DNA of 64,000 nt from Clostridium sp. AM58-1XD (GCF_003464085.1 NZ_QSDR01000006.1:103903-167902); one strand, 5' to 3'; shown: positions 8,279 to 19,286, counted from the first letter of the stretch. Numbers and translations are program-made. Notes: generated from the sequence alone by a model not told the origin.

Positions 8279-10072
8279 TTTTCTTTATATTTCCGTATAA
8301 ATTCATCCTGTGGGATCGGCTTGGAAAAATAAAAGCCCTGTCCATAATCACATCCGATCTTTTGGAGCAGTTTAAGGTGCTCCATCGTCTCAATCCCTTC
8401 GCATACTACCTGTATATCCAGCGTATGAGCCAGTTCCACCACGCAGCTGATTACGTTTTTAGCCTTTTCCGTAACCCCGTATTCCCTGAGGAATCCGCGA
8501 TCCAGTTTCAGCACCTGAATCGGCAGCATGTCCAGAAGATTCAGACTGGAGTATCCTGAACCGAAATCATCCATGGATATCAAAAAACCGTCCTCCTGAA
8601 GACGGGTAATTTTATTTACCATCACTTCCGATATCCCGTTAAACGCACTCTCTGTTACCTCCATTTCGATACAGTGGTGAGGAATTCGGAACCGTTCCAC
8701 CAGTTCCATAACCGTTGGATAAAACCGCTGCTGATACAAAGTAACCCTGGAGAAATTCACAGAAATGCAAAATTCTTTTCCATATGTATCGATATGATAC
8801 CTGATAAATTCACATGCCTTTTCCATCATATAGAAGTCAATATCGGCAATCGAACCATTGCGTTCAAACAGCGGTATAAAATGATCCGGAGCGATCAGCC
8901 CGTATTCCGGAATCCTCCAGCGCACGAGAGCTCGGCGCTGTGCATTTGCATATCAGCCAGCCTGATCTTCGGCTGGAGAAACATCTCAAATTCACCATTT
9001 TCCAAAGCCTTACGCATCCTGTTTTTCAGGTTGTTTTCTATCTTCAGCTTTTCAAGCAATTTTTCGTTATACCAGACCGTCATGGACTTGCCAAGCATTT
9101 TCGCCTCTTTATGGGCCATGTTGGCCTTGTCCAGTACGGACGGAATCACCTCTCCATTTTCCGGAATCTCATACCCGCCCACTGTAAAGGTAATAATTTC
9201 AGAAATATTGGCAAGAGCTCCTGATGGATAATTTCAGAAAGAACCGCATGCAGTTCATCGATGATCCCCTGCTCCTGTTTCGCCAGAACAACAAAATCAT
9301 CTGCGGAAATACGGGCGCACAGCTGATCCGTATGGTATTTCTTCATCAGCCCGTCCGCCAAAGCCCGCAGCATTTTATCGCCCATTTCATAACCGTAGCT
9401 GTTATTGAGGAATTTGAAATCATCGATATCCAGTTCAATGAGCGCATATCTGTTTTCCGTATGCTGGCGCAGCAGACCGGCAGCACGGGCCTCAAATCCG
9501 GCCTTGTTCAGCATGCCTGTCAAATTATCCGTAAAAATGCTGGCTTCCAGCGCTTTGCGGCTTCTGTCGTTAAATACATTGAAGATACAGACGGAGAGTA
9601 CAAGAACAGCCCCGTAAATGACAATAAACCGGATCAGTTTATTCTCCGAGCTCTGCTCCGCACGCAGGACCATCTTGTCCGCCTCGTTAAAGTGTTCTTC
9701 ACTCAGTTCATATAGGAGAGCTGAAGAGTCCTTTCCCTCGCGTACCTCATATATCTCTTTCTTTATCCGCTCCCATATGTGTTTCAGATTCGCCAAACGC
9801 TGCTGGTATTCCCAGTCGCTGTTCATCCTGAGGTCAAATTCCCCTTTTCCGGTCCGGAGATTTTCTATAATTCCATCCAGCTGTCCAATCAGTGCATCAT
9901 TCTGCTGCCCATTCAGTTCTTCCTTCACCAGCTTTTGTGTCGCACCGCGGACAATTCCGCTGTAGTTCACAATTCTGGCATCCCCCATATTCTGCATTAA
10001 AAGTGCCATCAGTACAGCCACTGCTGCGATCCACATACAGGTATAGACAAAAAAATCATTCTTTTTTCTCAT
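8257..10072 (-). CDS. Membrane GGDEF-EAL c-di-GMP protein, two single-base deletions
   Basis: Joined across two breaks this is a 605-aa protein. Membrane helices at about residues 8-28 and 148-168 flank an extracytoplasmic helical sensor region. The GGDEF domain follows (DNLTGMLNKAGFE, then SADDF in place of GGDEF, so cyclase activity is doubtful). The EAL domain has EALVRWR, DDFGSGYSSLNLL and VVCEGIET, so c-di-GMP phosphodiesterase activity is likely. The frame breaks at 9215-9220 and at 8928-8933. In both places the sequence reads GAGCTC where frame continuity needs GAGGCTC, that is, one G missing. The second break falls exactly at the EAL codons. The stop lies inside the hairpin repeat. 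Confidence 0.85.
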
Positions 10073-10183
10073 GTTAACCCCTTTTCTACACCCCTTACCG
10101 GGAAATCCCGAAATCAGAGACTACGCCTCCGCTCCCGTCATTCCTTTTCCATACCCTGATATCTTCTATTCCGCGGTCATTTT

Positions 10184-12256
10184 TCATGAATCAACGGAAT
10201 TCTCCAGATCACTTTCCATCGGTGAAAGTACGGATAATGTGCCTTTTACGGCAGGATTATAGAAACAATACTGCCTCTTCCCCTGTTTTTTGGCAGCATA
10301 CAGGGCCTGATCTGCTCTGTGGAAGAGAATCTCATAATTTTTCCCATCCTTGGGGCAAATCGATACGCCCATACTGAGTGATATTTCAAAGCCTGCATAT
10401 TCCCCGCTGATCGCATGAAACAGCCGCTTTACAATGGCTTCCACATTGCTTTGATACTTCGTAAAGATCAGAAATTCATCCCCGCCGATTCTGGCTGCGA
10501 TGTCTTCCTTCCGTATATTGCGGACAATCCGTTCTGCCACGTCCTTCAGCACCGCATCTCCAAACATGTGGCCGTACTGGTCGTTTGCATTTTTAAACAG
10601 ATCCAGATCGAATAAGATCAGGGCGCACTTCCCAGCACGTCCCCGTACCAGCGTATTTTCGATCAGCTCCCTGGCCGACATATGGTTGTGCAGCTTCGTC
10701 AGAGAATCCTGTTCCGCCCGCTTTTTCAATGCCTCCAGCTGAAGGCGTTCTTCATGGATATCTGAAAATTTTCCGATCGCTCCAGTCATGACCGAATGCT
10801 CTTCCCCCACCCACAGAGGACGCGCCACCGCTTTATACCATCGCGGCTCTCCCTGGATGTTCAGAGCATACGTTGCATGCACAATCGGATTGTCAGGCCC
10901 GGCTTTCTTCAGTCTGGAAGCCAGATCGTTCAGATCTTCAAAGCTGACGACCTTCTGCAGTTCCGCGTTGCTGAGAGGATGGGTAATCACCTCGGTGAGT
11001 CCCAGCTGAGCAGCTCCCCAGTCGGACAGCGTGAGAAGGTCCGTGCCCTTATTGTATTCATACTGAATCTCCTTTGACATGGACGCAAAAAACTGGTACT
11101 TCGTGCGCTCCTGCTCCAGAAGAGCCAGCGTTCTGCTGGATGCCTTTCCACTGCTTAAAAGCTGTGTGGATATATCGGAAATCTCATCCGCAGAAATCTG
11201 TTCCGGCGAACTGCATTCCATCTCTTCTGCAATACGAGGCCCTACTTCAATCAGGCACTGGCGCAGAATCGGGTTAAAACTGCCGCATTCACCATTCAGA
11301 ATCATTCGCATTGCAGATTCATGAGAATATGCCGGTTTATAGACACGTTCATTCGTCAGGGCGTCATATACGTCTGCTAAAGCGACCACCTGTGCTGCAA
11401 TTGGAATTTCTTCTCCCTTCAGGCCATCCGGATACCCCAGTCCGTCATACCGCTCGTGATGCCAGCGGCATATGTCGTGAGCTATGTGCACGAGTTCTTC
11501 CTTCTGCCTGTATGGAGCATTCTCCAGAATCTGCGCCCCGATCGCGCTGTGTGTTTTCATTATTTCAAACTCTTCCGGAGTCAGCCTGCCCGGCTTATTC
11601 AGAATATTCTCCGGAATCGATATCTTTCCAATATCATGAAGAGCCGATGCGTTGACGATAAGAGCAATCTGCGAGGCCGTCAAAGGATACTTGTCAGTCA
11701 TCCGAACGAGATGTCTGAGCAGCAGCTCCGTAATGGTGCGGATATGAAGCACGTGAAGGCCGCTTTCGCCATTACGGAACTCCACAATATTCGACAGAAT
11801 CTCAACCATCAGGAAGTTATTCCGTTCTTTTTCCAATATCTGCTCCGTCACCATGCCTTCCAGCATCTTCTGTTTGGCGTAGAGCATAATCGTATTTTTT
11901 ACACGGCGCTGCACTGTCTTTTCATCAAACGGCCTGCTGATAAAATCCGTGGCTCCCAGATCGTAGGCCCGGTCAATATAGGAAGACGACGTTTCGGCTG
12001 AGATCATAATTACGGGCACACTGCCCAACCACTCACTTTTGCCCATAATAGACAGCACTTCAAAACCATTCATCTCCGGCATCATGATATCCAGTAAGAC
12101 GAGCGAAATTTTGGAGTGCTGCTTTTCTAAAATTGATATTGCCTCCACACCGTTGGATGCTTCCAGAATCGAATACTGATCCGTCAGCATATCCGCCAGC
12201 ATGGAACGGTTTATTTCTGCATCATCCACGATGAGAATCTGATATTTCTGTTCCAT
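10184..12256 (-). CDS. Response regulator with HD-GYP, PAS and GGDEF domains
   Basis: A 690-aa soluble protein able in principle both to make and to break c-di-GMP. Receiver about 1-125 (ILIVDDAEINRSML, phospho-acceptor LLDIMMPEMNG). HD-GYP about 150-330 with HDIGKISIPENILNKPG and GLGYPDGLKG, the metal and GYP signatures of c-di-GMP phosphodiesterases. A PAS-like region follows at about 385-500, then GGDEF 515-665 with an intact GGDEF. It follows the HPt gene by 27 bases on the same strand, so phosphotransfer from HPt to this receiver is a reasonable inference. Start ATG at 12256 follows GGGAGG. Confidence 0.9.
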   Translation of the reverse strand: MEQKYQILIVDDAEINRSMLADMLTDQYSILEASNGVEAISILEKQHSKISLVLLDIMMPEMNGFEVLSIMGKSEWLGSVPVIMISAETSSSYIDRAYDLGATDFISRPFDEKTVQRRVKNTIMLYAKQKMLEGMVTEQILEKERNNFLMVEILSNIVEFRNGESGLHVLHIRTITELLLRHLVRMTDKYPLTASQIALIVNASALHDIGKISIPENILNKPGRLTPEEFEIMKTHSAIGAQILENAPYRQKEELVHIAHDICRWHHERYDGLGYPDGLKGEEIPIAAQVVALADVYDALTNERVYKPAYSHESAMRMILNGECGSFNPILRQCLIEVGPRIAEEMECSSPEQISADEISDISTQLLSSGKASSRTLALLEQERTKYQFFASMSKEIQYEYNKGTDLLTLSDWGAAQLGLTEVITHPLSNAELQKVVSFEDLNDLASRLKKAGPDNPIVHATYALNIQGEPRWYKAVARPLWVGEEHSVMTGAIGKFSDIHEERLQLEALKKRAEQDSLTKLHNHMSARELIENTLVRGRAGKCALILFDLDLFKNANDQYGHMFGDAVLKDVAERIVRNIRKEDIAARIGGDEFLIFTKYQSNVEAIVKRLFHAISGEYAGFEISLSMGVSICPKDGKNYEILFHRADQALYAAKKQGKRQYCFYNPAVKGTLSVLSPMESDLENSVDS

Positions 12257-12283
12257 TCCACACCTCCCATTCGGTTCCGGTCT

Positions 12284-12637
12284 TTACTTCAAGTGCTCCC
12301 GAATGGCCGCGGTCGTTTTCAGATAATTCCTTTTTGTCTCTTCATAAAGAAATTCTGTATTGTCATCTGGGGAACCGGATCGCAGGCTCTCTGTCAGCCT
12401 GGAACATGCATTCAGCAGGCCGTTAAGGCTGAAATTCATGCATATCCCCTTCATCGTATGAGCTGCACGGAATGCCTCTTCATAACTGCCTTCCGCCATG
12501 GCTCTGCAAAGCATGTCGTATGTGGGGTCGTTCAGAAACATCTTTAAAAATTTATCGACGCGCTCTTCTTTCCCAAACCGGCGGATCACGTCATCATAAT
12601 CCGCTCCGGCAGCCTCATAACATTCTCTCAGATTCAT
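12284..12637 (-). CDS. Stand-alone HPt phosphotransfer protein
   Basis: A 117-aa helical protein with the HPt signature AAHTMKGICMNF (about residues 59-70), the His being the phosphoryl carrier. The start at 12637 is chosen because GGGAGG lies 7 bases upstream; the longer frame beginning at 12775 would run through the terminator at 12753-12812. HPt proteins relay phosphate from hybrid kinase receivers to response regulators. The hybrid kinase at 5358 lacks an HPt, and the receiver protein at 10184 is the next gene in this operon. Confidence 0.85.
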   Translation of the reverse strand: MNLRECYEAAGADYDDVIRRFGKEERVDKFLKMFLNDPTYDMLCRAMAEGSYEEAFRAAHTMKGICMNFSLNGLLNACSRLTESLRSGSPDDNTEFLYEETKRNYLKTTAAIREHLK

Positions 12638-12752
12638 ATTTACCGCCTCCCTGATCACATCATATACTGGTTCTATTATATCTGAATACAGGAAATTAAA
12701 CAACTTGTTTTTGGCAAAAAGCGACAGCGGTATCCTGAAGCTTACGCGAAAA

Positions 12753-12812
12753 AATAACCGTTCTTCCCCTTCCATATGGTATTCTCCATATGTCCGTTTC
12801 CGAACGGTTATT
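12753..12812. terminator. Two-way terminator between helD and the HPt operon
   Basis: Perfect 11-base arms AATAACCGTTC (12753-12763) and GAACGGTTATT (12802-12812) enclose a second small stem CCATATGG-type (CATATGG/CCATATG). T-runs follow on both strands. It terminates the helicase gene, which ends at 12817. Confidence 0.75.
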
Positions 12813-12816
12813 TTGA

Positions 12817-14880
12817 TTACCGGCGTCTATCGATCAATGTTGTAAGTATACCGGAATATAAAATTGTTAATTTGTGCATGGCGCGCGTACATGCAATATA
12901 AAGCAGGCTTCGGTCGTATTCCGTCGCGTAAGTCAGGCTGTCTGCATGAGGAATCATCACTTCATCGAATTCCAGCCCCTTTGCCATTCGAATGGAGGTG
13001 ACCGTCACTCCGTTTCTGAATTCCGTGCTTTTCGGCGTGATCAGATTTACGCTGTATTCTTTGGAGAGGATGGCGTACATCACCTTTGCCTCCCGATCGG
13101 TTTTCAAAATTATTCCAAGAGAAACATTTCCTCCTGTTTCAAATGTAGATATTGCCTCTTTCATTCGGTGTATTTCATCGGTTTCATCTGTGCAGGCTAT
13201 GATTTGCGGCTTTTCTCCATGGCGTTTCACCGCCTCCAGCGTCACTGCATTCTGTATGCGGTCTGCAAACGTAATAATTTCAAATGTAGATCGGTAGCTT
13301 TTATTCAGTTGCACGAACTCTGCCCCCTGATAGATCCGTTTTATATCATCCAGCGTGCAGCGGTGATTTGGGCTGATGATCTGTCCGAAATCCCCCAGGA
13401 TCGTCTTGGGACAGGGAAATATCAGATTGAACACCATATATTGCACAGGCGTATAGTCCTGCATTTCATCAATAACGAGCAGTTTTGTGATTTTACTCTG
13501 TTTGAGCCCCTCGTAAGCATGGAGAACATAAAGGAAGGGATAGACGTCTTCCCATTCCAGGGTTTTTCCGGCAGGCATACGGAACATTTCGATCACCCCG
13601 TTTTTTACATAAAAATCTTTATAAAGGGCCAGCGGCGTCTTCACCGTAAGCATTGCAGCCAGGCTTTTCCTTATAAAAGCCATGCCGGGCAGTTCCTCAT
13701 CCATAATATTTTCAGCCTCAAAACGGTCATAGATATCGTCTGCAATCATTGCCAGCCTGCGCCTTACCGGGTATTTTTCGAGGGCCTGGTACCGCTGCCA
13801 TATCCACTCTTTTCCGGCATTTAAACGGCCGCAAGAAATGTCTTCCGGCTGAAATATTTCATCTGGCATCCGTCTGATATATTCATTCAGAAGTGCTGCA
13901 AATTTCATAGAGGATTTAAAACAGACGCGTTTTGCCCATGTTTCATCGGCACTTTCCAGAGGATCCTTCTCTCTCTCAAACTCCGCCGTACCCTCCAGCT
14001 GGATCTTAGCAATGTCTGCTGCGCTCAGTTCATATATTGGCTCCTCACCCAGCTCGGGGATGACATTGGATATGTAGCTTCCGAACACTTTATTCGGAGA
14101 CAGGATCGCTACATTTCCTGCGCTCAGCCTGTTTTTAAAGCGGTAGAGCAGGTAGGCGATTCTATGCAGCGCAACAGACGTTTTTCCTGATCCTGCAACT
14201 CCCTGAATAATCATGGTTTCCGCCTTTTCATTTCTGATAATCCGATTCTGCTCTTTCTGTATCGTAGAAATAATGGATTTCATCTTTTCATCTGACGTAT
14301 GGCTCAGTTCCCTCTGCAGCACATCGTCCTGTATGTTAGAAGTGCTTTCCAGAGCATATTCCATCACCCCGTCTCTGATCTTAAACTGCCTCTTTTTCGT
14401 GAGTTCGCCATCGATTCTGCCGCAAGGAGCTTCAAAACCGGCTGGTCCCGGTTCAAAATCATAAAACATTCCTGCTACGGGGGCCCTCCAGTCGAAAATC
14501 AGCAGCTCATTTTTATGTCTGAATGAAAATGGGCCGATATAATAGGATTCCGCCTCCTCACTGTCATTTTCCCGGAAATCAATCCTGGCAAAGTAGGGAG
14601 ATTCCTTCATCCTTGCAATCCTGTCTCTGATTTCTGTGGAGATCGCTCCTGTTCTGTCCGTCTGTTTCAGGAGAAGTTCATTCTGAAACATCTCATGGGG
14701 ATCGATTTCACCGCGGTATTCCGCCATATATCTTTTCGAATCCATATATTCCTTATTGATCTTTTGGACGTCCTCTTTTGCTTTCTTCAGGGCCTCTTCC
14801 AGCAACATGCCGATAGCCGCCAGATGTTCGGCTTCCTCAGAAAACAGATTATCCCGGGTATTCTGATCTTCTTTCATCAT
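12817..14880 (-). CDS. helD: UvrD/Rep-family helicase, HelD-like (RNA polymerase recycling type)
   Basis: A 687-aa superfamily 1 helicase-like ATPase. The N-terminal coiled coil (about 5-70, the secondary-channel arm in HelD) is followed by the 1A part with Walker A IIQGVAGSGKTSVALHR near 230, a DExx-type LLVIDEMQDYTPVQY near 500, GDFGQII, and motifs IV-VI (SYRST, VTSIRMAKGLEFDEV, LLYIACTRAM). This layout matches HelD/helicase IV, which in Firmicutes removes stalled RNA polymerase from DNA. The start at 14880 follows AGGAGG and overlaps the upstream AraC-GNAT gene by about 30 bases, suggesting translational coupling. Confidence 0.85.
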   Translation of the reverse strand: MMKEDQNTRDNLFSEEAEHLAAIGMLLEEALKKAKEDVQKINKEYMDSKRYMAEYRGEIDPHEMFQNELLLKQTDRTGAISTEIRDRIARMKESPYFARIDFRENDSEEAESYYIGPFSFRHKNELLIFDWRAPVAGMFYDFEPGPAGFEAPCGRIDGELTKKRQFKIRDGVMEYALESTSNIQDDVLQRELSHTSDEKMKSIISTIQKEQNRIIRNEKAETMIIQGVAGSGKTSVALHRIAYLLYRFKNRLSAGNVAILSPNKVFGSYISNVIPELGEEPIYELSAADIAKIQLEGTAEFEREKDPLESADETWAKRVCFKSSMKFAALLNEYIRRMPDEIFQPEDISCGRLNAGKEWIWQRYQALEKYPVRRRLAMIADDIYDRFEAENIMDEELPGMAFIRKSLAAMLTVKTPLALYKDFYVKNGVIEMFRMPAGKTLEWEDVYPFLYVLHAYEGLKQSKITKLLVIDEMQDYTPVQYMVFNLIFPCPKTILGDFGQIISPNHRCTLDDIKRIYQGAEFVQLNKSYRSTFEIITFADRIQNAVTLEAVKRHGEKPQIIACTDETDEIHRMKEAISTFETGGNVSLGIILKTDREAKVMYAILSKEYSVNLITPKSTEFRNGVTVTSIRMAKGLEFDEVMIPHADSLTYATEYDRSLLYIACTRAMHKLTILYSGILTTLIDRRR

Positions 14881-15718
14881 CACATTCCTCCTGACGCAGA
14901 ATAAATCTCTGGGTAGGATATCCATACTCTGTCAGCAGCTCTTCTTCGGCAAATCCCAGGCCTTTGATTTCTCTGCGCTGCCCGGTGTCTGCCTTATCGC
15001 CTTCCCTGTATGTAGTAATTGTAATATCCTTTCCCTTCAGCAGCTCTCTCATCACCTTGTTCAGAAAAGCTCTTGGAATCCCCATTTTTCTGTAAAGCGG
15101 ATGGCAGCCCATAAAGTCAATACTTCCCTGGTCATATGAAAAGAGCAGAATTCCTACAGCCGTCTGACCATCTTTTAAAATTAATGCTTGTTTCGTGTTC
15201 ATCTTCTGCTTCAGAACAGCGATATACTCTTCTTCATATAAATGAGGAAATCCGTCGATCACAAGCCGGACCAATTCCATCCAGCATGGAATGTCCTCTT
15301 CGTTCGCAAACCTGATCTCCCATAGAATCTCATCCTTACCATTCAGCATATCATAGCTCCCTTCCAGATTAAATTTCAGCTGAAGAGGGTAAAATTTTTC
15401 ACTTTCTCTGTATTTGCTCGGCGACAGTTTATACATTGCAGTAAAAACATTCGTAAATGCCTGCTGACTTTCATAACCTGACAACAGGGCGATGTCGATA
15501 ATCGGCCTGGAAGAAAAGACCAGCAGCTTTGCCGCTTCCGTCAGCTGCCTGCGCTGTATATATTCATGCATGGTCATCCCCACCGTACTGGAAAACACGC
15601 GGTGAAGATGATATTTGGAATAATGGACGGCTGTTGAAACCATATCCAGATCCAGTTTCTTCTCAAGATTCGCCTCTATAAATTCAATTGCCGAAGATAC
15701 TTCATCAATATAGCGCAT
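14849..15718 (-). CDS. AraC-type regulator fused to a GNAT acetyltransferase domain
   Basis: 289 aa. The N-terminal 105 residues form a two-helix-turn-helix AraC DNA-binding domain (HYSKYHLHRVFSSTVGMTMHEY; SGYESQQAFTNVFTAMYKLSPSKYR). From about 130 a GNAT fold follows, with the acetyl-CoA region MGCHPLYRKMGIPRAFLNKV. In AraC members the N-terminal HTH placement is less common than the C-terminal one. The effector and acetyl acceptor are unknown. It overlaps helD. Confidence 0.85.
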   Translation of the reverse strand: MRYIDEVSSAIEFIEANLEKKLDLDMVSTAVHYSKYHLHRVFSSTVGMTMHEYIQRRQLTEAAKLLVFSSRPIIDIALLSGYESQQAFTNVFTAMYKLSPSKYRESEKFYPLQLKFNLEGSYDMLNGKDEILWEIRFANEEDIPCWMELVRLVIDGFPHLYEEEYIAVLKQKMNTKQALILKDGQTAVGILLFSYDQGSIDFMGCHPLYRKMGIPRAFLNKVMRELLKGKDITITTYREGDKADTGQRREIKGLGFAEEELLTEYGYPTQRFILRQEECDDERRSEYPG

Positions 15719-15853
15719 GCGAATACCACCTCCTTTTGCTAAGTCATTATTATATCTGTCAGGAAACCATTTGTTTTAATCAATCTTGCTGAACTGAGGA
15801 AGACGCCTCGTTTCCATACAGATTCATGGCTGCAGGAACGGGACGTCTCTTTC

Positions 15854-17215
15854 TCAGATGATATTATTCAGTTTTTCCCATATCCCATCTGCAAAACGGC
15901 CCAGATGGGATTTCTGCCACACATACATGGCATGCAGCTCCTCTTTCGATAATTCCCGTATTTCACGTAGGCGTTCCACTCCCTCTATCATATTTGAGGC
16001 AGTGTGAAGCAGGCTGTCAGACAGACGCCTCTGATGATCCAGTTCTCCCGAAGCCGCCCTTTCCAGGATGATCTCATACCGTTCTGCCGCTCGGGACACG
16101 CTTTCTTCCCATGACAGATAAAGCTGATTCATGGCATGGATTCCCGCCTGTTTCACAGCAGGCCGCCTTTCCCACAAACTGCTGATCAATGCTGCCAGAG
16201 CCTCGTCATGTTCTTCGCACAGAAAGCCATTGACACCGTCTTTCACGCCTTCCGCCGCGCAGCTGCCCGCTATCAGAACGCTGGCAAGTCCGCATGCTGC
16301 TGCTTCGCGGACCACCAGACCATTCGTATCATAGCTGGATGGAAATAAAAACAAATCAGCGCGGCAGTACCATGCACGAAGCAGTTCTCTGTCTCTGATC
16401 TCCCCCAGAAATAAGCATTTGGCTGACAGGCCGCATTCTGCCGCATATGCTTCCATATCAGGTCGGTCCGATCCGTCGCCGATCAAAACCATCCGAAAGT
16501 CTTTCCCTTCTTCGAGGACACGATGAAGACTGTCAAAAATAAGTTTCAGCCCTTTATACCACATCATGCGTCCTATAAAAAGATAAACGGGAAGTTGTTC
16601 CGGCAGGTCAAACTGATGCACGGCAGCCTGAACGGTCTCTTCCGGTACTCTCCCTCTTGGAAAATCCACCCCATTTTCCATAATGATATAATCTCCATCA
16701 TATCCCATTGAACGCAGGTTTTCTCCCGCCCCTCTGCTGACCGCCCATACCTCGTCGCATGCTTTTATGTTATTTACCACCATCTTTACCGCCTGTTCCT
16801 GCAGCGTCCTGGAAGGAACCGTCTTGGCAATATCGATATCGAACTTCGTATGGTAGGTGAAAACGATAGGGGCTCCATTTAACTCCCGTAGTGTGCGCGC
16901 CAGGAATGTGGACATAAACGGGCAGTGGCTGTGTATCAAATCCGGATCTTTTGCCTTCAGCTGTTTTATCGCCTCTACAGAAAATGGATATCCGGCCCTG
17001 TACCTTACAAGGCGCGTCGTATCATAGCTCCTGTATCGGATAACAGGAAACGGAAATGCCTCATCCACGGCATCCGGATGATATGGAACAGCTGCAACTG
17101 CACTGCCAAAATTCTTCTGATAGTATATGCAATAGTTTACCACGGCATTTGCCACTCCGTCTATAATCGGCGGAAACGAATCGTTCATCAAACAAACAGT
17201 ATTCTTTTCCTTCAT
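15854..17215 (-). CDS. Glycosyltransferase family 4 (GT-B fold)
   Basis: A 453-aa cytosolic or membrane-associated sugar transferase. The N-terminal acceptor domain begins with NDSFPPIIDGVANAV and contains DLIHSHCPF and YHTKFD. The C-terminal nucleotide-sugar domain has FIGRMMWYKGL and the catalytic E-x7-E region (SYDTNGLVVREAAACG). This resembles the diacylglycerol glucosyltransferase and phosphatidylinositol mannosyltransferase group, so glycolipid synthesis is possible but not shown. It overlaps the upstream phosphodiesterase gene by four bases (ATGA), so the two form an operon on envelope lipids. Confidence 0.85.
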   Translation of the reverse strand: MKEKNTVCLMNDSFPPIIDGVANAVVNYCIYYQKNFGSAVAAVPYHPDAVDEAFPFPVIRYRSYDTTRLVRYRAGYPFSVEAIKQLKAKDPDLIHSHCPFMSTFLARTLRELNGAPIVFTYHTKFDIDIAKTVPSRTLQEQAVKMVVNNIKACDEVWAVSRGAGENLRSMGYDGDYIIMENGVDFPRGRVPEETVQAAVHQFDLPEQLPVYLFIGRMMWYKGLKLIFDSLHRVLEEGKDFRMVLIGDGSDRPDMEAYAAECGLSAKCLFLGEIRDRELLRAWYCRADLFLFPSSYDTNGLVVREAAACGLASVLIAGSCAAEGVKDGVNGFLCEEHDEALAALISSLWERRPAVKQAGIHAMNQLYLSWEESVSRAAERYEIILERAASGELDHQRRLSDSLLHTASNMIEGVERLREIRELSKEELHAMYVWQKSHLGRFADGIWEKLNNII

Positions 17216-19027
17216 CCCTGTCCAACTCCCATCTGCGAATTATATTTTCCATAGAACAGCTCTGTAATCTCCTCAATCAAAAGGCTTTTTCCATATTGAT
17301 CTGCATAATAACGCGCCAGCAGCTGATTATCGGTGATAAGTCCATCCGCCCCGCAGCGTAAAATCTTTTTAATGGAATAACCGGAATTTGCGGTCCAGCC
17401 ATATATTTTCTTTCCCTGAAAATGAGCCTGAAGAGCCATTCCTGCGGACAGGGATGTGGTCTCCACGCTGTATCCGTCCACAAAATCCAGGTCGTACCTG
17501 TCTGTGATCAGAAGCGCTGAAATATACACGGTTTCCATTTCAGGAGCGATCATTTTCACCCGCCTCAAAATATCCAGGTCCATGGAAGCAATCATACATT
17601 GTTTTTCCATGCCGTACCGGCGGATGGAATGGACGACTGCCTGTTCCAGTTCGCTTTCATGGTCATTCGCTTTCAGTTCTATCATCAGCCTGATTTTTCC
17701 GTCTGCTTCCTGCAACATATCTTCCAGAACAGGAACCGGTTCTTCCAGTATGCCCTGTTTGAAATAATAAGCTGCATTCATCCCCGTAATCGCTTGCTTA
17801 TCTGCCTCCCAGACATCCATGTCCACACCGGCCGTCCGTTTAAAGTTTGTATCATGCATAACGACCAGCGTCCCGTCTCCCAGCTGCTGGACATCAATTT
17901 CCGCCGCATCTGCTCCGTCAGCCACAGCATTTACCAAAGCCATCCTTGTATTTTCGGGGGCCATGGCTGCTCCGCCCGATGAGCGATAATCATTGGGACA
18001 GTAATTTGCTCAGGGAAAATTCTTCCTCCCATCTCCGTCTCGCTGAAAATCCCCAACAGAATGATCAGGCAAATACGCTCATAAGCTGAAGGCATGCTCT
18101 GACCATGCCTCTTCTCTTTCTGTTTTTCTGCGTTTTTTCCCGGATATCCCCCCTGTAACAGTGGTAGATTACGACAATCAATGCGCATAAAAAAGCTGCC
18201 GTCATAGTACTGCCTATAACTTCCGCAATCCTCAGTCCGCCGGTAAGTTGCAGCTGGAACGCCCGAACACCCGCGATCCCGTCATAATGCAGTTTTATAT
18301 AGATCCCCAGTCCCCAAACAGAAAGGGCGGTCACTAATAAATAGAGCAGAATAAACGCTGCAACCTGCAGCACCACACAAACGGCAGTCCGCAGCCTTCT
18401 TCCGTGAAGCAGGCTGACGCTGTCATGCCAGGAACGTTTAAAGGAGCGGCCGGAAAACAGCATGGCCGGAAGACCGAATATATACAGAAGCAGCAACATG
18501 TGAAATAACACAATGAGCAGAAGATATATGCCGTACAGAACGGTATTTTCCTTTATATACTCCAGTATAAACTCCGGAAAGCGTATGGTTCTTAAATACC
18601 TGCTGACAGGTGAAAACACGGAAAACATCAGAATCGGAATCATGAGGAAGACCCCAATTCCTGCTGGTCTGATAAGCTTTACCGTCATAAGGGCTGCCTG
18701 CCATCCCAGTTGAAACAGGGAAATCCGTTCATTGTGCCACCCTTTTGCGGCGAGCAGAAGAAATGCGGCAATTTCGTAGACCACATACAAAGCTGCCAGG
18801 ATCAGAATTCCTGTTCCCAGCAGCACAGCCATCGGAGTTTTCAATACCGCGTCTATATTTTCCTGTCCAATATAATCTACACCTGCCAAGCCAGGCAAAA
18901 GGCTCAGCAAATATTGGGCACATGCAAATACAACCGTATATCCGAATATTTTATATATCATTTCAAAATATAGCAGAGTGACCCAATTTTTGCAGATCAG
19001 CATGAGACTCATCCAAAACTTTTTCAT
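17212..19027 (-). CDS. Membrane-anchored glycerophosphodiester phosphodiesterase, two frameshifts
   Basis: Joined across two single-base losses it is a 605-aa protein. The first 315 residues hold six to eight membrane helices of the type preceding GDPD domains in Gram-positives. The catalytic part (about 345-600) has IIAHRGG, PENTRMAL, EIDVQ and HDTNFKRT, the metal and acid-base residues of GDPD enzymes that release glycerol phosphate from lipid head groups. Breaks: 18067-18070 (AGGC where AGGGC is needed on the plus strand) and 17975-17977 (CCC where CCCC is needed). Translationally coupled to the glycosyltransferase downstream. Confidence 0.85.
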
Positions 19028-19235
19028 ATTTCTTCATCCAACAGCGGTTATTTTTCTATAGAATGCCCTTATTATGTGCAGAGAAGAACGGTTTCATTCT
19101 ATGTTCCAATATTCCAAATGCCAGAGCCGGCCAAGTTTTTTCTTCATGCGTTTTACGCACAAAAATCCCTATCGTAGTGGTCATGGAAACATGTTCAGAT
19201 AATCTTCAATTTGTAAGAAGTCGCAAGAAATTAAA

Positions 19236-19286
19236 AAATGCCCCAAAACCGTAATAATTCAATATTCATACGGTTTTAGGGCATTT
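19236..19286 (-). terminator. Terminator of rny
   Basis: Nearly perfect 18-base arms AAATGCCCTAAAACCGTA and TACGGTTTTGGGGCATTT, followed on the minus strand by TTTAATTTC, 19 bases after the rny stop. The remaining 19028-19235 stretch shows no gene that I can support. Confidence 0.85.

Noticed and set aside
12638..12775. N-terminal extension of the HPt protein
   Set aside because: It would run through a two-way terminator and shows no conserved residues; GGGAGG points to ATG 12637.
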